Assembly (NCBI RefSeq): GCF_026339735.1
Contig: NZ_JAPEQG010000001.1
Span: forward strand, 2,542,001-2,606,000
DNA from: Streptomyces sp. NBC_01669
Lineage (GTDB): Bacteria; Actinomycetota; Actinomycetes; Streptomycetales; Streptomycetaceae
Length of the DNA stretch: 64,000 nt
Direction: 5' to 3'
The notes beneath the pieces were generated by a model. It ran no database searches and was not told the origin of the DNA. It saw only the letters and a list, made by a program, of their open reading frames with translations. The translations under genes were made by a program, and so were the position numbers. This document shows positions 26,606 through 35,163 of the stretch, piece after piece. Numbering within the stretch: the first letter of the stretch is position 1; the number at the start of each line of letters is the position of its first letter.

Positions 26606-26825
26606 TCACGCCCTCCTGTCGATGAATGCGTCCTACGACATGCGGCAGACGAAGGCGGCCACCCTGGCCCCTCCGCCACAGCAGAACGCCCACGACGAAG
26701 GTGTGAGCGAAGGGAACTTCCTGTCAAGGCAGTTGGCACAGAAGCCACGCGTCCGCACGGCCTGTCACAACATGACGCGCCACACTCCCGACAGGCGTGT
26801 GCGGTACCGGCGGACACGCACCACC

Positions 26826-27164
26826 TCAGCCCTCGGTCGTCGGGTTCTCAGATTCGGCGGCGTGGCGGTATTCGGCGTTGATGCGCTGGGCTTCTTCGAG
26901 CTGGTCTTCCAGGATCACGATGCGACAGGCGGCCTCGATGGGGGTGCCCTGGTCGACGAGCTCCCGGGCGCGGGCAGCGATGCGCAGCTGGTAACGGGAG
27001 TAGCGGCGATGGCCGCCCGCGGAACGCAGCGGGGTGATGAGGCGGGCTTCACCGATGGCGCGGAGGAAGCTCTGGGTGGTGCCGAGCATTTCGGCGGCCC
27101 GGCCCATGGTGTAGGCGGGGTAGTCGTCGTCGTCGAGACGGCCGAACGAGTCGTCTGCTGTCAT
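26826..27164 (-). CDS. MerR-type (BldC-like) regulator, copy 2
   Basis: 112 aa, same architecture as the gene at 20.4 kb: YTMGRAAEMLGTTQSFLRAI and GEARLITPLRSAGGHRRYSR, then VDQGTPIEAACRIVILEDQL. Changes from copy 1 are few and mostly in the tail (EYRHAAESENPTTEG). The ATG at 27164 follows GAGAGGTGCAA. The intact frame next to decayed csp and anti-sigma neighbours suggests selection on the regulator. Confidence 0.92.
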   Translation of the reverse strand: MTADDSFGRLDDDDYPAYTMGRAAEMLGTTQSFLRAIGEARLITPLRSAGGHRRYSRYQLRIAARARELVDQGTPIEAACRIVILEDQLEEAQRINAEYRHAAESENPTTEG

Positions 27165-27900
27165 TTGCACCTCTCTGTCGAACGCGTGGAGGGGCCCGGA
27201 TGCCGTATGGCACCCGGGCCCCGAAGGAATTGCTACACCATCTGCCGACCCTGATACTGCGCCGGCCTTCTGTGTCCGCTGACCCGACCTGGAAGTTGTC
27301 GGGAGTGCGGGGATCGCGGTTGCTTGACCGGAGACCACCTCACTATCGATGTCCTGCGGTACCCGGGCTCAAGACTTCCACCCGGGCGATCCTGATGGCG
27401 CTCGACTCCTCCGTTTCTTCCCTCTGGGATCAATCACTTACCTACCGCTGGTACTGCTCTCCTGCGTACTGCTCTGTGGCCTGTGACAGCGCCACTCTTC
27501 GGCAGCCAGCCCCGTCGCCCGTCCTGCGTCTGCTCTGGCTTAGAACCCCACTGCCGAACCTCCCGGTGCGCGCGTCCGCAGCCGACGCCTTCACCGAGGT
27601 GCTGCTCACTGACTTCACTGCCGGGTACTGCGAACTGCGCTTACGGGTACTGCTACTGCGTGAACTGGTACTGCTCACGGCGGCCCCTGATCACTGCGGG
27701 CCACCCGGTCCGATCGTCAGTCCCGTCGCCATCCTGCAACAACCCTGGCTTCGAAACTCCACCACCGCACCGTCCTGCAAACTGCAACTGCGTGTACTAC
27801 TGCCCGCCAGTTCGTCTCTGCCGGGCCTTGCTGATCTCGGCTACGAGAGAAACCATAGCCACACCACCACCCAATGTCTACTCCAGCCGACATAGATTTT
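27165..27900. repeat. ~730-bp conserved non-coding leader, copy 2
   Basis: Counterpart of 20,777-21,500. The most variable part is around 27.60-27.68 kb, where CTGC words such as GGTACTGCTACTGCG multiply; both flanks are nearly identical between copies. No conserved reading frame was found. Confidence 0.75.
27191..27222 (-). promoter_or_regulatory. Leader hairpin upstream of merR copy 2
   Basis: Stem GGGGCCCGGATGCC / GGCACCCGGGCCCC with loop GTAT. Relative to copy 1 the eighth pair is G-C instead of T-A (both bases changed) and the tenth pair is now A-C. The compensatory change argues that the folded form matters. Confidence 0.65.
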
Positions 27901-27957
27901 CGTGCGCTAGTCAGAGAGATAGTCGACCTCGACCACTGATGGGGCACGCGGCGGCCC

Positions 27958-28205
27958 CGCTCCAGCCGGGACACCCACAACGCCCTGCACCACGGCGGCG
28001 GCACCTGCACCCTGGACCTGACCGCGCACCCGGACAGCATCGAGGTGTCCGTGACCGCAGCCCGCAGGCCCCGCGCATGCGCACCCCCGACCTGAACGGC
28101 GGCACTGGAGGCTTCGGTTGGCCCATGATCAACCGCCTCGCCCGCGCTACCGGTGACCCGCCGGACGGCCGGCGGCAAGACCGTAAGCGCCCCTCTCGCC
28201 GTGTA
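27958..28205 (+). pseudogene. Anti-sigma-type ATPase remnant, copy 2
   Basis: Only the C-terminal half survives: THNALHHGGGTCTLDLTAHP in one frame, then TPDLNGGTGGFGWPMINRLA in another, and a further shift before the end (AGGKTVSAPLAV). The N-terminal ~50 codons are absent. It matches the frameshifted gene at 22.1 kb and lacks the 22-bp duplication. Non-functional. Confidence 0.8.
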
Positions 28206-28556
28206 GCACCAAGGCGCCGCTGCCCACCCGCGACGGGTGACCTCCCCAAGACTTGGCTGCTGCCCCGATGTAGCCCAAGGCCGGAATCAGCGAACCCGCG
28301 CCCGGGGCGCCTCCCGACCGCCTGTCTGTCTGGGCGGGACAGTGAGGCCCTGTCGGTCTTGCGGGCATGATCGAAGAGGATGAGGGTGTGCGTCCCGTCG
28401 CCCCAGGTGTCCAGGAATGGAACGCCTCGCCCCGCAGACCTCAGCGCTGCGGCTGGGAAGCGACCTACGACGCAGAACTGACCGCCCTCATGATCTGCGC
28501 GCACATCTGCGCCTACGGTCATGTCGGGCGGAACGGTCCAGGTGACGCGCCGCAGG
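28206..28556. other. No recognisable gene
   Basis: Minus-strand frames include PFLDTWGDGTHTLILFDHA, which has a protein-like look (about 28,350-28,430), but there is no start, no family I can name and no ribosome binding site. Treated as debris between two gene fragments. Confidence 0.45.
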
Positions 28557-28790
28557 CAGACACTCGACCTGTCGGACCTGGTCGTCCGCACCCCCTCGTT
28601 GCATCCCTGCGGGCCGCCCGCACCCTCATCACGGCGGTCGTCGACGCCAACCACGGTCGCCTGGAGGACGACGCGACCGTCATGTGCCTGGACTGGCACG
28701 GTGTCGGCCACTGGCGGCGGGACGCCGACACCGGCGCAGACCTCGCCGACGCCTCCGCCCCGTCACGGACGGGGCGGCCACTCCTGGGCG
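28557..28790 (+). pseudogene. 3' fragment of the SpoIIE-type phosphatase gene
   Basis: Encodes LDLSDLVVRTPSLHP in one frame and ARTLITAVVDANHGRLEDDA then TVMCLDWHGVGHW in the next, matching the C-terminal ~80 residues of the phosphatase at 15.9 kb. Similarity continues past the gene end into the spacer (ASAPSRTGR and beyond, to about 28.93 kb). There is no phosphatase core upstream. Non-functional duplicate. Confidence 0.85.
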
Positions 28791-28810
28791 ATGACTCGAG
28801 AGCTGCTTCG

Positions 28811-28858
28811 GCACCCCGCTTCGGATCGGCCCTTGGCCGGGGCGGCGAAGCGGGGTGC
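28811..28858. terminator. Hairpin after the phosphatase fragment
   Basis: Perfect arms GCACCCCGCTTCG / CGAAGCGGGGTGC around a 22-nt loop. The corresponding site after the intact phosphatase (about 17.24-17.29 kb) keeps only a weak version (ACCCCG / CGGGGT). Probable transcription terminator. Confidence 0.6.
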
Positions 28859-29126
28859 TCTGCCCCTGGTCACCGCATCACCGGGACACGCGCCTGCCGC
28901 GGCGGCCCGGGCGCAGGCCGAGAAGGCAAAGTCGGCGAGTGCCTGAGGAGATCAGCGCCGGGGCACGAGCGGCAGAGGCCGCCGCCGCACGCGTGCGTGC
29001 CGGAGCGGGCCGGTGCGACGAGATGTGTGCTGGGGCAAGCCGTTGCAGCGCCAAGCCCAACTGCGCACCACCGGACGCACGAACCCGCTTGGGCCTCGCA
29101 CCGGCTCCGCCCACGACGTGGCGTGG

Positions 29127-29300
29127 TCAGCGCCTGAAACTGTCCTTCGACCTCTCCTTGATGTCCCGGGCCTTGCCCCGGGCCTCCAGTGCGGCCCCCT
29201 TGGCTGCGGTGGTCTCGTTGCCCACCGCGTGGGCCACCTTCCTCACGGCCTTCCCGACAACCTGCTCGGCCTTGGCCTTGGCCTTCTCTCCGGCACTCAT
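29127..29300 (-). CDS. CsbD-family stress protein
   Basis: 57 aa, Lys/Ala/Glu-rich: MSAGEKAKAKAEQVVGKAVR, ALEARGKARDIKERSKDSFR. CsbD-like proteins are small, flexible and induced by general stress sigma factors. The ATG at 29300 has AAAGGA 6 bp upstream; a longer start at 29,324 is less likely. The 28,859-29,126 stretch downstream holds no gene that I can support. Confidence 0.85.
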   Translation of the reverse strand: MSAGEKAKAKAEQVVGKAVRKVAHAVGNETTAAKGAALEARGKARDIKERSKDSFRR

Positions 29301-30251
29301 GTCGGTCCTTTCATAGGCACTCACTCACCCGCCTGCCCCTGGCCCCGGAGCGGAAACAACGGGTACCGCAGCACCGCCTCCTCCGACGGCCGTGCTCTCC
29401 CGCAGCTCGCCGCAGCGATGCCCACACACTTCATTGTGTTCCCGGCAGAAGTGTGTCGTGGCGCTCGATTTTCGGTTTCTAGGGCGCAGGTGCCTTGATT
29501 TCCCTGTTTCGGTCGGGTCGGCTGAGCTGGGTTGGCTGTGGAAGTTCGTGGCCGTATGGCAGGTGGGAATGGCTGCAGCCCGGCACTCAAGTCGTGCGCT
29601 CCGGGTTCCTCGGGTCGTGGGTTGGCAGAGGCAGCGCCGCTGGTCAGGTGGCCGGCCTCGGCAGGGCGGAGACGGCCCTCCTCCGCGGGTGCGAGGACCA
29701 GACCGTCGCGGCACATGCCCGCGCGCACCTCCGAGCCGGCCGCACCGGCCTCGTCGACGTCGGCGTCACGCCGCGTCACGCCGACATCTGCACTGAGCAC
29801 CTGTCCGTCCACGTCAACGCGCCCCGCCCCCCGCATGCTGATATTCGACGCGGTCGACTTCGCCGCCCCTCAGCCAGGCCGGCGCGCGATGGTCTCCTGC
29901 CACACCCACCAACAACGCCTGCAACTCCTGCGGGAGGCCGGCGTTTCAGAGTTGCCGCGCCCACACAATCATCGCCTACACCCATCAGCGCCCAAATACG
30001 CCGCTGACCCGGAGCACCGGGCTCATCCATCGACAAAAGACACCAGCGTGAGAGCGAACCGCTCAGATGGATCGCCGTCGACGGACGACATGGATGGGAC
30101 AACCCGGCGAGGCGTCTTCCAGCAGGCGAGGGAGAGAGGGAACTATGCCGACGTCGCCCGGTTAGGTACAGGTACGACCTGACGCACCGCCACAGACTGC
30201 CTCAGCTTCAGGCGCTACCCGCACTCCTGGAGCATCGGCCGCACCGATGCT
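29301..30251. other. No recognisable gene
   Basis: About 950 bp. Open frames on both strands exist (e.g. AHARAHLRAGRTGLVDVGVT near 29.72 kb) but none has a convincing start or known family. A short direct repeat GTCACGCCG occurs twice near 29.77 kb. Lies between the CsbD gene and the right copy of the flanking repeat. Confidence 0.5.
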
Positions 30252-30501
30252 GGAGCGTCACTTGAGCGTCAAGAATGCTCGCCGATGCCCGGCTGTCACC
30301 GACGCCGTTCTTGCTTTGCGGTGAACTCGCAGGTCAGACCGCCTCCGCAGCTACGCCGACCGCTCAACCCGTTGCTTGTCCGGAAACAGGTCGGGCAGGC
30401 CGACAACATACGAAGAACCGCAGGTCAGAGGCTCTTCTGAGCCGGCTCAAGAATCGCCACACACTCCACGTGCGAGGTCATCGGAAACAGGTCGAACGCC
30501 C
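30252..30501. repeat. Right copy of ~250-bp imperfect direct repeat (TRAM gene 3' end)
   Basis: Begins GGAGCGTCACTTGAGCGTCA and ends in the last codons of the TRAM methyltransferase gene; collinear with 14,695-14,945. Within each copy GAAACAGGTCG-like and CGCAGGTCAG words recur about 90-100 bp apart, so the 3' end itself looks tandemly duplicated. Candidate attR-type scar. Confidence 0.65.
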
Positions 30502-31783
30502 GCAGCGTCCGCACCTTGTAGCCGCCCTCCCGGAAGTACGCCAGGTCGCGGGCCAGTGCCGCCGGGTCGCAGGCGACGTACGCGATGCGGCGGGCGCCGA
30601 GGCCGGTCAGGTGCTTCACCGTCTGCTTGCCCGCGCCCGCGCGCGGCGGGTCGAGGACGATCAGGTCGCACTCGGTGATGCCGGTGCGGGGCAGGATCTG
30701 CTCGACCTTGCCGTGCTCGATGCGGACCCGGTCGAGGTCCTGGAGGTTGTGGCGGGCGTCCTCGACGGCGCGCTTGCCGGACTCGATGCCGAGCACCGCG
30801 CCCTTCTCGCCGATGCGCTGGCCGAGAGCACCGGCGAACAGGCCGACGCCGCAGTAGAGGTCGAGGGCGCTGTCGCCCTTGCGGGGCAGCAGGCCCTGCA
30901 TGACCGCGCGGACGAGGGTGTTGGCGGCCTGCGGGTGGACCTGCCAGAAGCCGCCGGAGCCGACGCGGTACGTGCGGTCGTCGGCGCGTTCGCGGACGAA
31001 GCCGCGGCCGTGGACCCGGTGGACGCCGCCGTCGCGTTCATCGACGCGCAGGACCGAGACCGGCTTGTCGAGCTCGACGAGCGGCAGCCGGGCCCCGGGC
31101 TTCGGGGTGAGGATGACCTGGCGGTCGTTGGAGCCGGTGGCGGTGATGGCTTCCACCGAGGCCATGCCGGTCCAGTCGCGCTTCTCGATGCCGAGTTCGG
31201 AGACTCCGGGCGCCGCGATCATGCAGTGCTCGATCGGCTCGACGTCGTGCGAGCGGTGCTTGCGCAGGCCGGCCCGGCCGTTCTCGTCGATGGCGTACTG
31301 GACGCGGGTGCGCCACGCGGGCACCTCGCCCTTGGGGAGCTTGTCGCCCTCGGCGGGCATGACGGTGCCGTCCCAGCCCGCCTCCTCGGGGGTGAGGCCG
31401 GCGAGGCGCTGGAGCTGTTCGGCGATGACCTCGCCCTTGAGCCGCCGCTGGGCGCCCGGCTTGGCGTGCTGCCAGTCGCAGCCGCCGCACTTGCCGGGGC
31501 CGGCGTACGGGCAGGGGGCCTCGACGCGGTCCTTGGACGGTTCGATGATCGTGACGGCGTCGGCCCGCAGGAAGCGGGAGTCCTTCGCGCCGTCGGTGAC
31601 CCGTGCGACGACCTTCTCGCCGGGGAGGGTGTGCCGCACGAAGAGGACCTGGCCCTCCGAGGTACGGGCGATGCAGTGGCCGCCGTGGGCGACGGGGCCC
31701 ACCTCGACCTCGTACTCCGTGCCGATCAGTGAGTCCCCGGTCTGCGAGTCCTCGGCCGGCGACGAGGTGGTTTCGTTCTGCAT
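30425..31783 (-). CDS. TRAM-domain class I SAM-dependent RNA methyltransferase
   Basis: 452 aa, TrmA/RlmD-type uridine-5 methyltransferase. N-terminal TRAM domain (VEVGPVAHGGHCIARTSEGQ), Fe-S type cysteines in CPYAGPGKCGGCDWQHA, SAM-binding LDLYCGVGLFAGALG, LDPPRAGAGK and the catalytic-cysteine region YVACDPAALARDL. It should methylate rRNA or tRNA. The ATG at 31783 is chosen over a longer frame that runs into the upstream terminator. Its last ~22 codons have a second copy at 14.9 kb. Confidence 0.92.
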   Translation of the reverse strand: MQNETTSSPAEDSQTGDSLIGTEYEVEVGPVAHGGHCIARTSEGQVLFVRHTLPGEKVVARVTDGAKDSRFLRADAVTIIEPSKDRVEAPCPYAGPGKCGGCDWQHAKPGAQRRLKGEVIAEQLQRLAGLTPEEAGWDGTVMPAEGDKLPKGEVPAWRTRVQYAIDENGRAGLRKHRSHDVEPIEHCMIAAPGVSELGIEKRDWTGMASVEAITATGSNDRQVILTPKPGARLPLVELDKPVSVLRVDERDGGVHRVHGRGFVRERADDRTYRVGSGGFWQVHPQAANTLVRAVMQGLLPRKGDSALDLYCGVGLFAGALGQRIGEKGAVLGIESGKRAVEDARHNLQDLDRVRIEHGKVEQILPRTGITECDLIVLDPPRAGAGKQTVKHLTGLGARRIAYVACDPAALARDLAYFREGGYKVRTLRAFDLFPMTSHVECVAILEPAQKSL

Positions 31784-31807
31784 GAGGGGGTGGCTCCAGA
31801 GATCAAA

Positions 31808-31859
31808 GGAAAAACGGCCGGACAACAACCCACAAGTCTACGTGGGTGGTGTCCGGCCG
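31808..31859 (-). terminator. Intrinsic terminator after the APC transporter gene
   Basis: Stem CGGCCGGACACCACCCAC / GTGGGTTGTTGTCCGGCCG (one bulge; minus strand) with loop 31,834-31,840, followed on the minus strand by TTTTT (31,814-31,810). It separates the transporter gene from the TRAM gene. Confidence 0.85.
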
Positions 31860-31884
31860 CTTACCAAACGGCGGGCACGGAGAG

Positions 31885-33930
31885 TCAGCTCTTGCTGGTC
31901 TCCTTGGTCCTTCGTTCCACGGGGCCCCGGCGCACCGAACCCGGAGCGTTCCAGTCCGCGCGCCTCCTGGCGCGCTTCTTCGCCGCCTCGGAGGATTCCA
32001 GCTGGTACGGGACGGACGTCACCATGACACCGGGGGTGAACAGCAGCCGCCCCTTGAGGCGCAGGGCGCTCTGGTTGTGCAGCACATGCTCGTACCAGTG
32101 GCCGACCACGTACTCCGGGATGTAGACGCTGACCACATCGCGCGGGCTCTCCCTGCGGAGGCTCTTCACGTAGTCGATGACCGGGCGGGTCACCTCGCGG
32201 TACGGGGAGTCGAGGATCTTCAGCGGAATGTTGATGCCGCGCCGCTCCCAGTCCTCCTTGAGCGCCTTCGTCTCGGCCGGGTCGACGCTGATGGAGAGCG
32301 CCTCCAGATGGTCGGAGCGGATCAGCTTGGCGTACGCGAGCGCGCGCAGCGTGGGCCGGTGCAGCTTGGAGACCAGGACGATGGAGTGGACCCGGGAGGG
32401 CTTCATGCTGTCGTCGGACGGGGCCTCGTCGGCGGAGATCTCCTCGGCGACGCGGTCGTAGTGCCTGCGGATCGCGGTCATCGTCCCGTAGAAGATCACC
32501 ATGCCGAGCAGCGCCACCCAGGCGCCGTGGGTGAACTTCGTGGCGAGGACGACGACGAGTACCAGGCCGGTGAAGAAGGCGCCGAAGGTGTTGATCGCCC
32601 GGGAGCGGATCATGTGGCGGCGCTTGGCCGGGTCCTTCTCGGTCCTCAGATGGCGGTTCCAGTGCCGCACCATGCCGGTCTGGCTGAGGGTGAAGGAGAC
32701 GAACACACCGACGATGTAGAGCTGGATCAGCCGGGTGGAGTCGGCTCCGTAGATCCAGGTGAGCAGGATGGCCGCGCCGGCCAGCAGCACGATGCCGTTG
32801 GAGAAGGCGAGCCGGTCGCCGCGGGTGTGGAGCTGGCGCGGCAGGTAGCGGTCCTGGGCGAGGATCGAGCCGAGGAGCGGGAAGCCGTTGTACGCGGTGT
32901 TGGCGGCCAGGAAGAGCACGAGCGCGGTGGCCGCGGCGAGGATGATGAAGAGGAACGATCCGTCGCCGAAGACGGCGGCCGCCACCTGGGAGATCACCGG
33001 GTCCTGGACGAAGCTCGAACCGACGGCGACGCCGTTGTGGATCAGGTCCGTCGCCGGGTTCTCCGCCATCTTCACATCGGTGGCCATGGCCAGGGCGATG
33101 ATGCCGCAGAACATGGTGACGGCCAGCAGCCCCATCATGGCGAGGGTGGTCGCGGCGTTCTTGCTCTTCGGCTTGCGGAAAGCGGGGACGCCGTTGCTGA
33201 TCGCCTCGACACCGGTCAGCGCCGCACAGCCGGAGGAGAACGCCCGCAGCAGCAGGAAGACGAGGGCGAAGCCGGCCAGGCCCTGGTGCTCGGGCCTGAT
33301 CTCGTAGTCCGAGGTCGGGGCGTGCATGGTCTCGCCGAGGGCAAGACCGCGGAACGCACCCCAGGCGATCATGACGAAGACGCCCGCCACGAAGAGATAG
33401 GTGGGGATGGCGAAGAGCTTGCCGGACTCCTTGACGCCCCGCAGGTTCATCAGCGTCAGCAGCACGATGGCCCCGATCGCGCAGAGCGTCTTGTGCTCGA
33501 CGACGAACGGGATCGCGGAGCCGAGGTTCTCCACACCGGAGGCGATCGACACGGCGACGGTCAGGACGTAGTCGACCAGCAGGGCGCTGGCGACGGTCAG
33601 ACCGGCCTTGGGGCCGAGGTTGGTGGTGGCGACCTCGTAGTCGCCGCCACCGCTCGGGTAGGCGTGCACGTTCTGCCGGTACGAGGCGACGACCGTGAAC
33701 ATCAGGACCACGACAGCGGCCGCGATCCACGGGCTGAAGCGGTACGCCGACACGCCCGCGATGGACAGCACCAGGAGAACTTCGCCTGGTGCGTACGCCA
33801 CCGAGGACAGCGGGTCGGATGCGAAGACGGGGAGGGCGATGCGCTTAGGGAGGAGCGTTTCCCCCAGCTTGTCGCTGCGCAGCGCCCGGCCGATCAGGAT
33901 CCGTTTGGGCACGTCGGTCAGTTTGGACAC
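31885..33930 (-). CDS. APC-superfamily transporter, KimA-like potassium importer candidate
   Basis: 681 aa: about 12 membrane helices starting LALPVFASDPLSSVAYAPGE-like ALPVFASDPLSSVAYAPGE, YPSGGGDYEVATTNLGPKAG, and SSGCAALTGVEAISNGVPAF, then a ~150-residue cytosolic domain (SIVLVSKLHRPTLRALAYAK ... VVSVYIPEYVVGHWYEHVLH). This layout matches KimA-type K+ importers more than plain amino-acid permeases, and two TrkA genes and the kdp locus are close by. GTG 33,930 has a TACGAT -10 box 9 bp upstream, so the message is probably leaderless. Confidence 0.88.
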   Translation of the reverse strand: MSKLTDVPKRILIGRALRSDKLGETLLPKRIALPVFASDPLSSVAYAPGEVLLVLSIAGVSAYRFSPWIAAAVVVLMFTVVASYRQNVHAYPSGGGDYEVATTNLGPKAGLTVASALLVDYVLTVAVSIASGVENLGSAIPFVVEHKTLCAIGAIVLLTLMNLRGVKESGKLFAIPTYLFVAGVFVMIAWGAFRGLALGETMHAPTSDYEIRPEHQGLAGFALVFLLLRAFSSGCAALTGVEAISNGVPAFRKPKSKNAATTLAMMGLLAVTMFCGIIALAMATDVKMAENPATDLIHNGVAVGSSFVQDPVISQVAAAVFGDGSFLFIILAAATALVLFLAANTAYNGFPLLGSILAQDRYLPRQLHTRGDRLAFSNGIVLLAGAAILLTWIYGADSTRLIQLYIVGVFVSFTLSQTGMVRHWNRHLRTEKDPAKRRHMIRSRAINTFGAFFTGLVLVVVLATKFTHGAWVALLGMVIFYGTMTAIRRHYDRVAEEISADEAPSDDSMKPSRVHSIVLVSKLHRPTLRALAYAKLIRSDHLEALSISVDPAETKALKEDWERRGINIPLKILDSPYREVTRPVIDYVKSLRRESPRDVVSVYIPEYVVGHWYEHVLHNQSALRLKGRLLFTPGVMVTSVPYQLESSEAAKKRARRRADWNAPGSVRRGPVERRTKETSKS

Positions 33931-34050
33931 GCAGAGGATCGTAAGCGTTCCGTATGGAGGCCGCCGACGCACCACCCCCATGGCCCCGCAATCTCCTGCA
34001 CATAGCCGAGAACGCCACGGAATCCTTAACGGAATCCTTGCACTCGCCGC

Positions 34051-35091
34051 CTACGCGAACAGCGCACTGTAACCGTTCAGTGCCGGTTGGCCACCGAGAT
34101 GGGCGTAGAGGACGGTGGCGTTCCGGTCGATCTCGCCGCGCGCCACGAGGTCGACGGTGGCGGCCATCGACTTTCCCTCGTAGACGGGGTCGGTGATCAT
34201 GCCCTCGGTGCGGGCGGCCAGCCGCATGGCGTCGAGGGTGGTGTCGTCGGGGATGCCGTACGTCCCCGCGTGGTACCGCTCGTCCAGTTCGATGTCGTCG
34301 ACGGTGATGTCCCGCCGCACGCCGATGAGCTGCGCGGTGGCGGCGGCGATCCTGGCGATCTGGTCGCGGGTACGGGTGGGCTCGGCGGAGGCGTCGACGC
34401 CCAGGACGCGGCGGGGGCGGCCTCCCGCCTCCTCGACGGCAGCGAAGCCCGCGACCATGCCGGCCTGGGTGGAACCGGTCACCGAGCAGACGACGACGGT
34501 GTCGAAGAAGACGCCGAGCTCGCGTTCCTGCTCGGCCACCTCGTACGCCCAGCCCGCGAAGCCGAGTCCGCCGAGCGGATGGTCGGAGGCGCCGGCCGGG
34601 ATGGCGTACGGACGTCCCCCGCCCTCCTCGACCTGGCGCAGCGCCTCTTCCCAGCTCTCCTTGACGCCGATGCCGAATCCGGCGCGCACCAGCCGGACAT
34701 CGGCGCCCGCGAGGCGGCTGATCAGGATGTTGCCGACCTTGTCGTAGACGGCGTCGGGCCACTCCACCCAGCTCTCCTGGATGAGTACGCACTTCAGGCC
34801 CGCCCGGGCCGCGACCGCCGCCACCTGACGGGTGTGGTTGGACTGCACGCCGCCGATCGAAACGAGCGTGTCGCAGCCCTTCGCCAGGGCGTCGGCCACG
34901 AGGTATTCGAGCTTGCGGGTCTTGTTGCCGCCGTACGCGATGCCGGAGTTGCAGTCCTCGCGTTTGGCCCAGACCGCCGCGCCGCCGAGGTGAGCAGTGA
35001 GGCGGTCGAGGCGGTGCACGGGCGAGGGGCCGAAGAGGAGCGGATAACGGGCGTACGAGGAGAGGGAGGCGGAGGAGGCGGAGGTGGTCAT
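34051..35091 (-). CDS. acdS: 1-aminocyclopropane-1-carboxylate deaminase
   Basis: 346 aa, PLP fold [22 protein letters not shown] holds the PLP lysine (Lys57), then [57 protein letters not shown] and [12 protein letters not shown]. The Glu in VYEGKS and Leu in YAHLGG are those associated with ACC deaminase rather than D-cysteine desulfhydrase. It cleaves the ethylene precursor ACC to ammonia and 2-oxobutyrate, often a plant-association trait. A GntR regulator gene lies just upstream on the same strand. Confidence 0.92.
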   Translation of the reverse strand: MTTSASSASLSSYARYPLLFGPSPVHRLDRLTAHLGGAAVWAKREDCNSGIAYGGNKTRKLEYLVADALAKGCDTLVSIGGVQSNHTRQVAAVAARAGLKCVLIQESWVEWPDAVYDKVGNILISRLAGADVRLVRAGFGIGVKESWEEALRQVEEGGGRPYAIPAGASDHPLGGLGFAGWAYEVAEQERELGVFFDTVVVCSVTGSTQAGMVAGFAAVEEAGGRPRRVLGVDASAEPTRTRDQIARIAAATAQLIGVRRDITVDDIELDERYHAGTYGIPDDTTLDAMRLAARTEGMITDPVYEGKSMAATVDLVARGEIDRNATVLYAHLGGQPALNGYSALFA

Positions 35092-35163
35092 GGGGCTCCT
35101 GACGTCATGGGGTGGCGGGTTCGGCGGGCTTCTGCGGTTCCGGTGGTTCCTGCGGTCAGCCGG

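Noticed and set aside
28290..28520. Minus-strand GVPFLDTWGDGTHTLILFDH as the end of a flavin monooxygenase
   Set aside because: Only a short suggestive stretch; no start, cofactor motif or flanking homology to support it.
31846..34005. 719-codon open frame antisense to the APC transporter gene
   Set aside because: GC-rich shadow frame: Gly/Arg/His/Asp-rich translation without domains; the opposite strand encodes a clear transporter.
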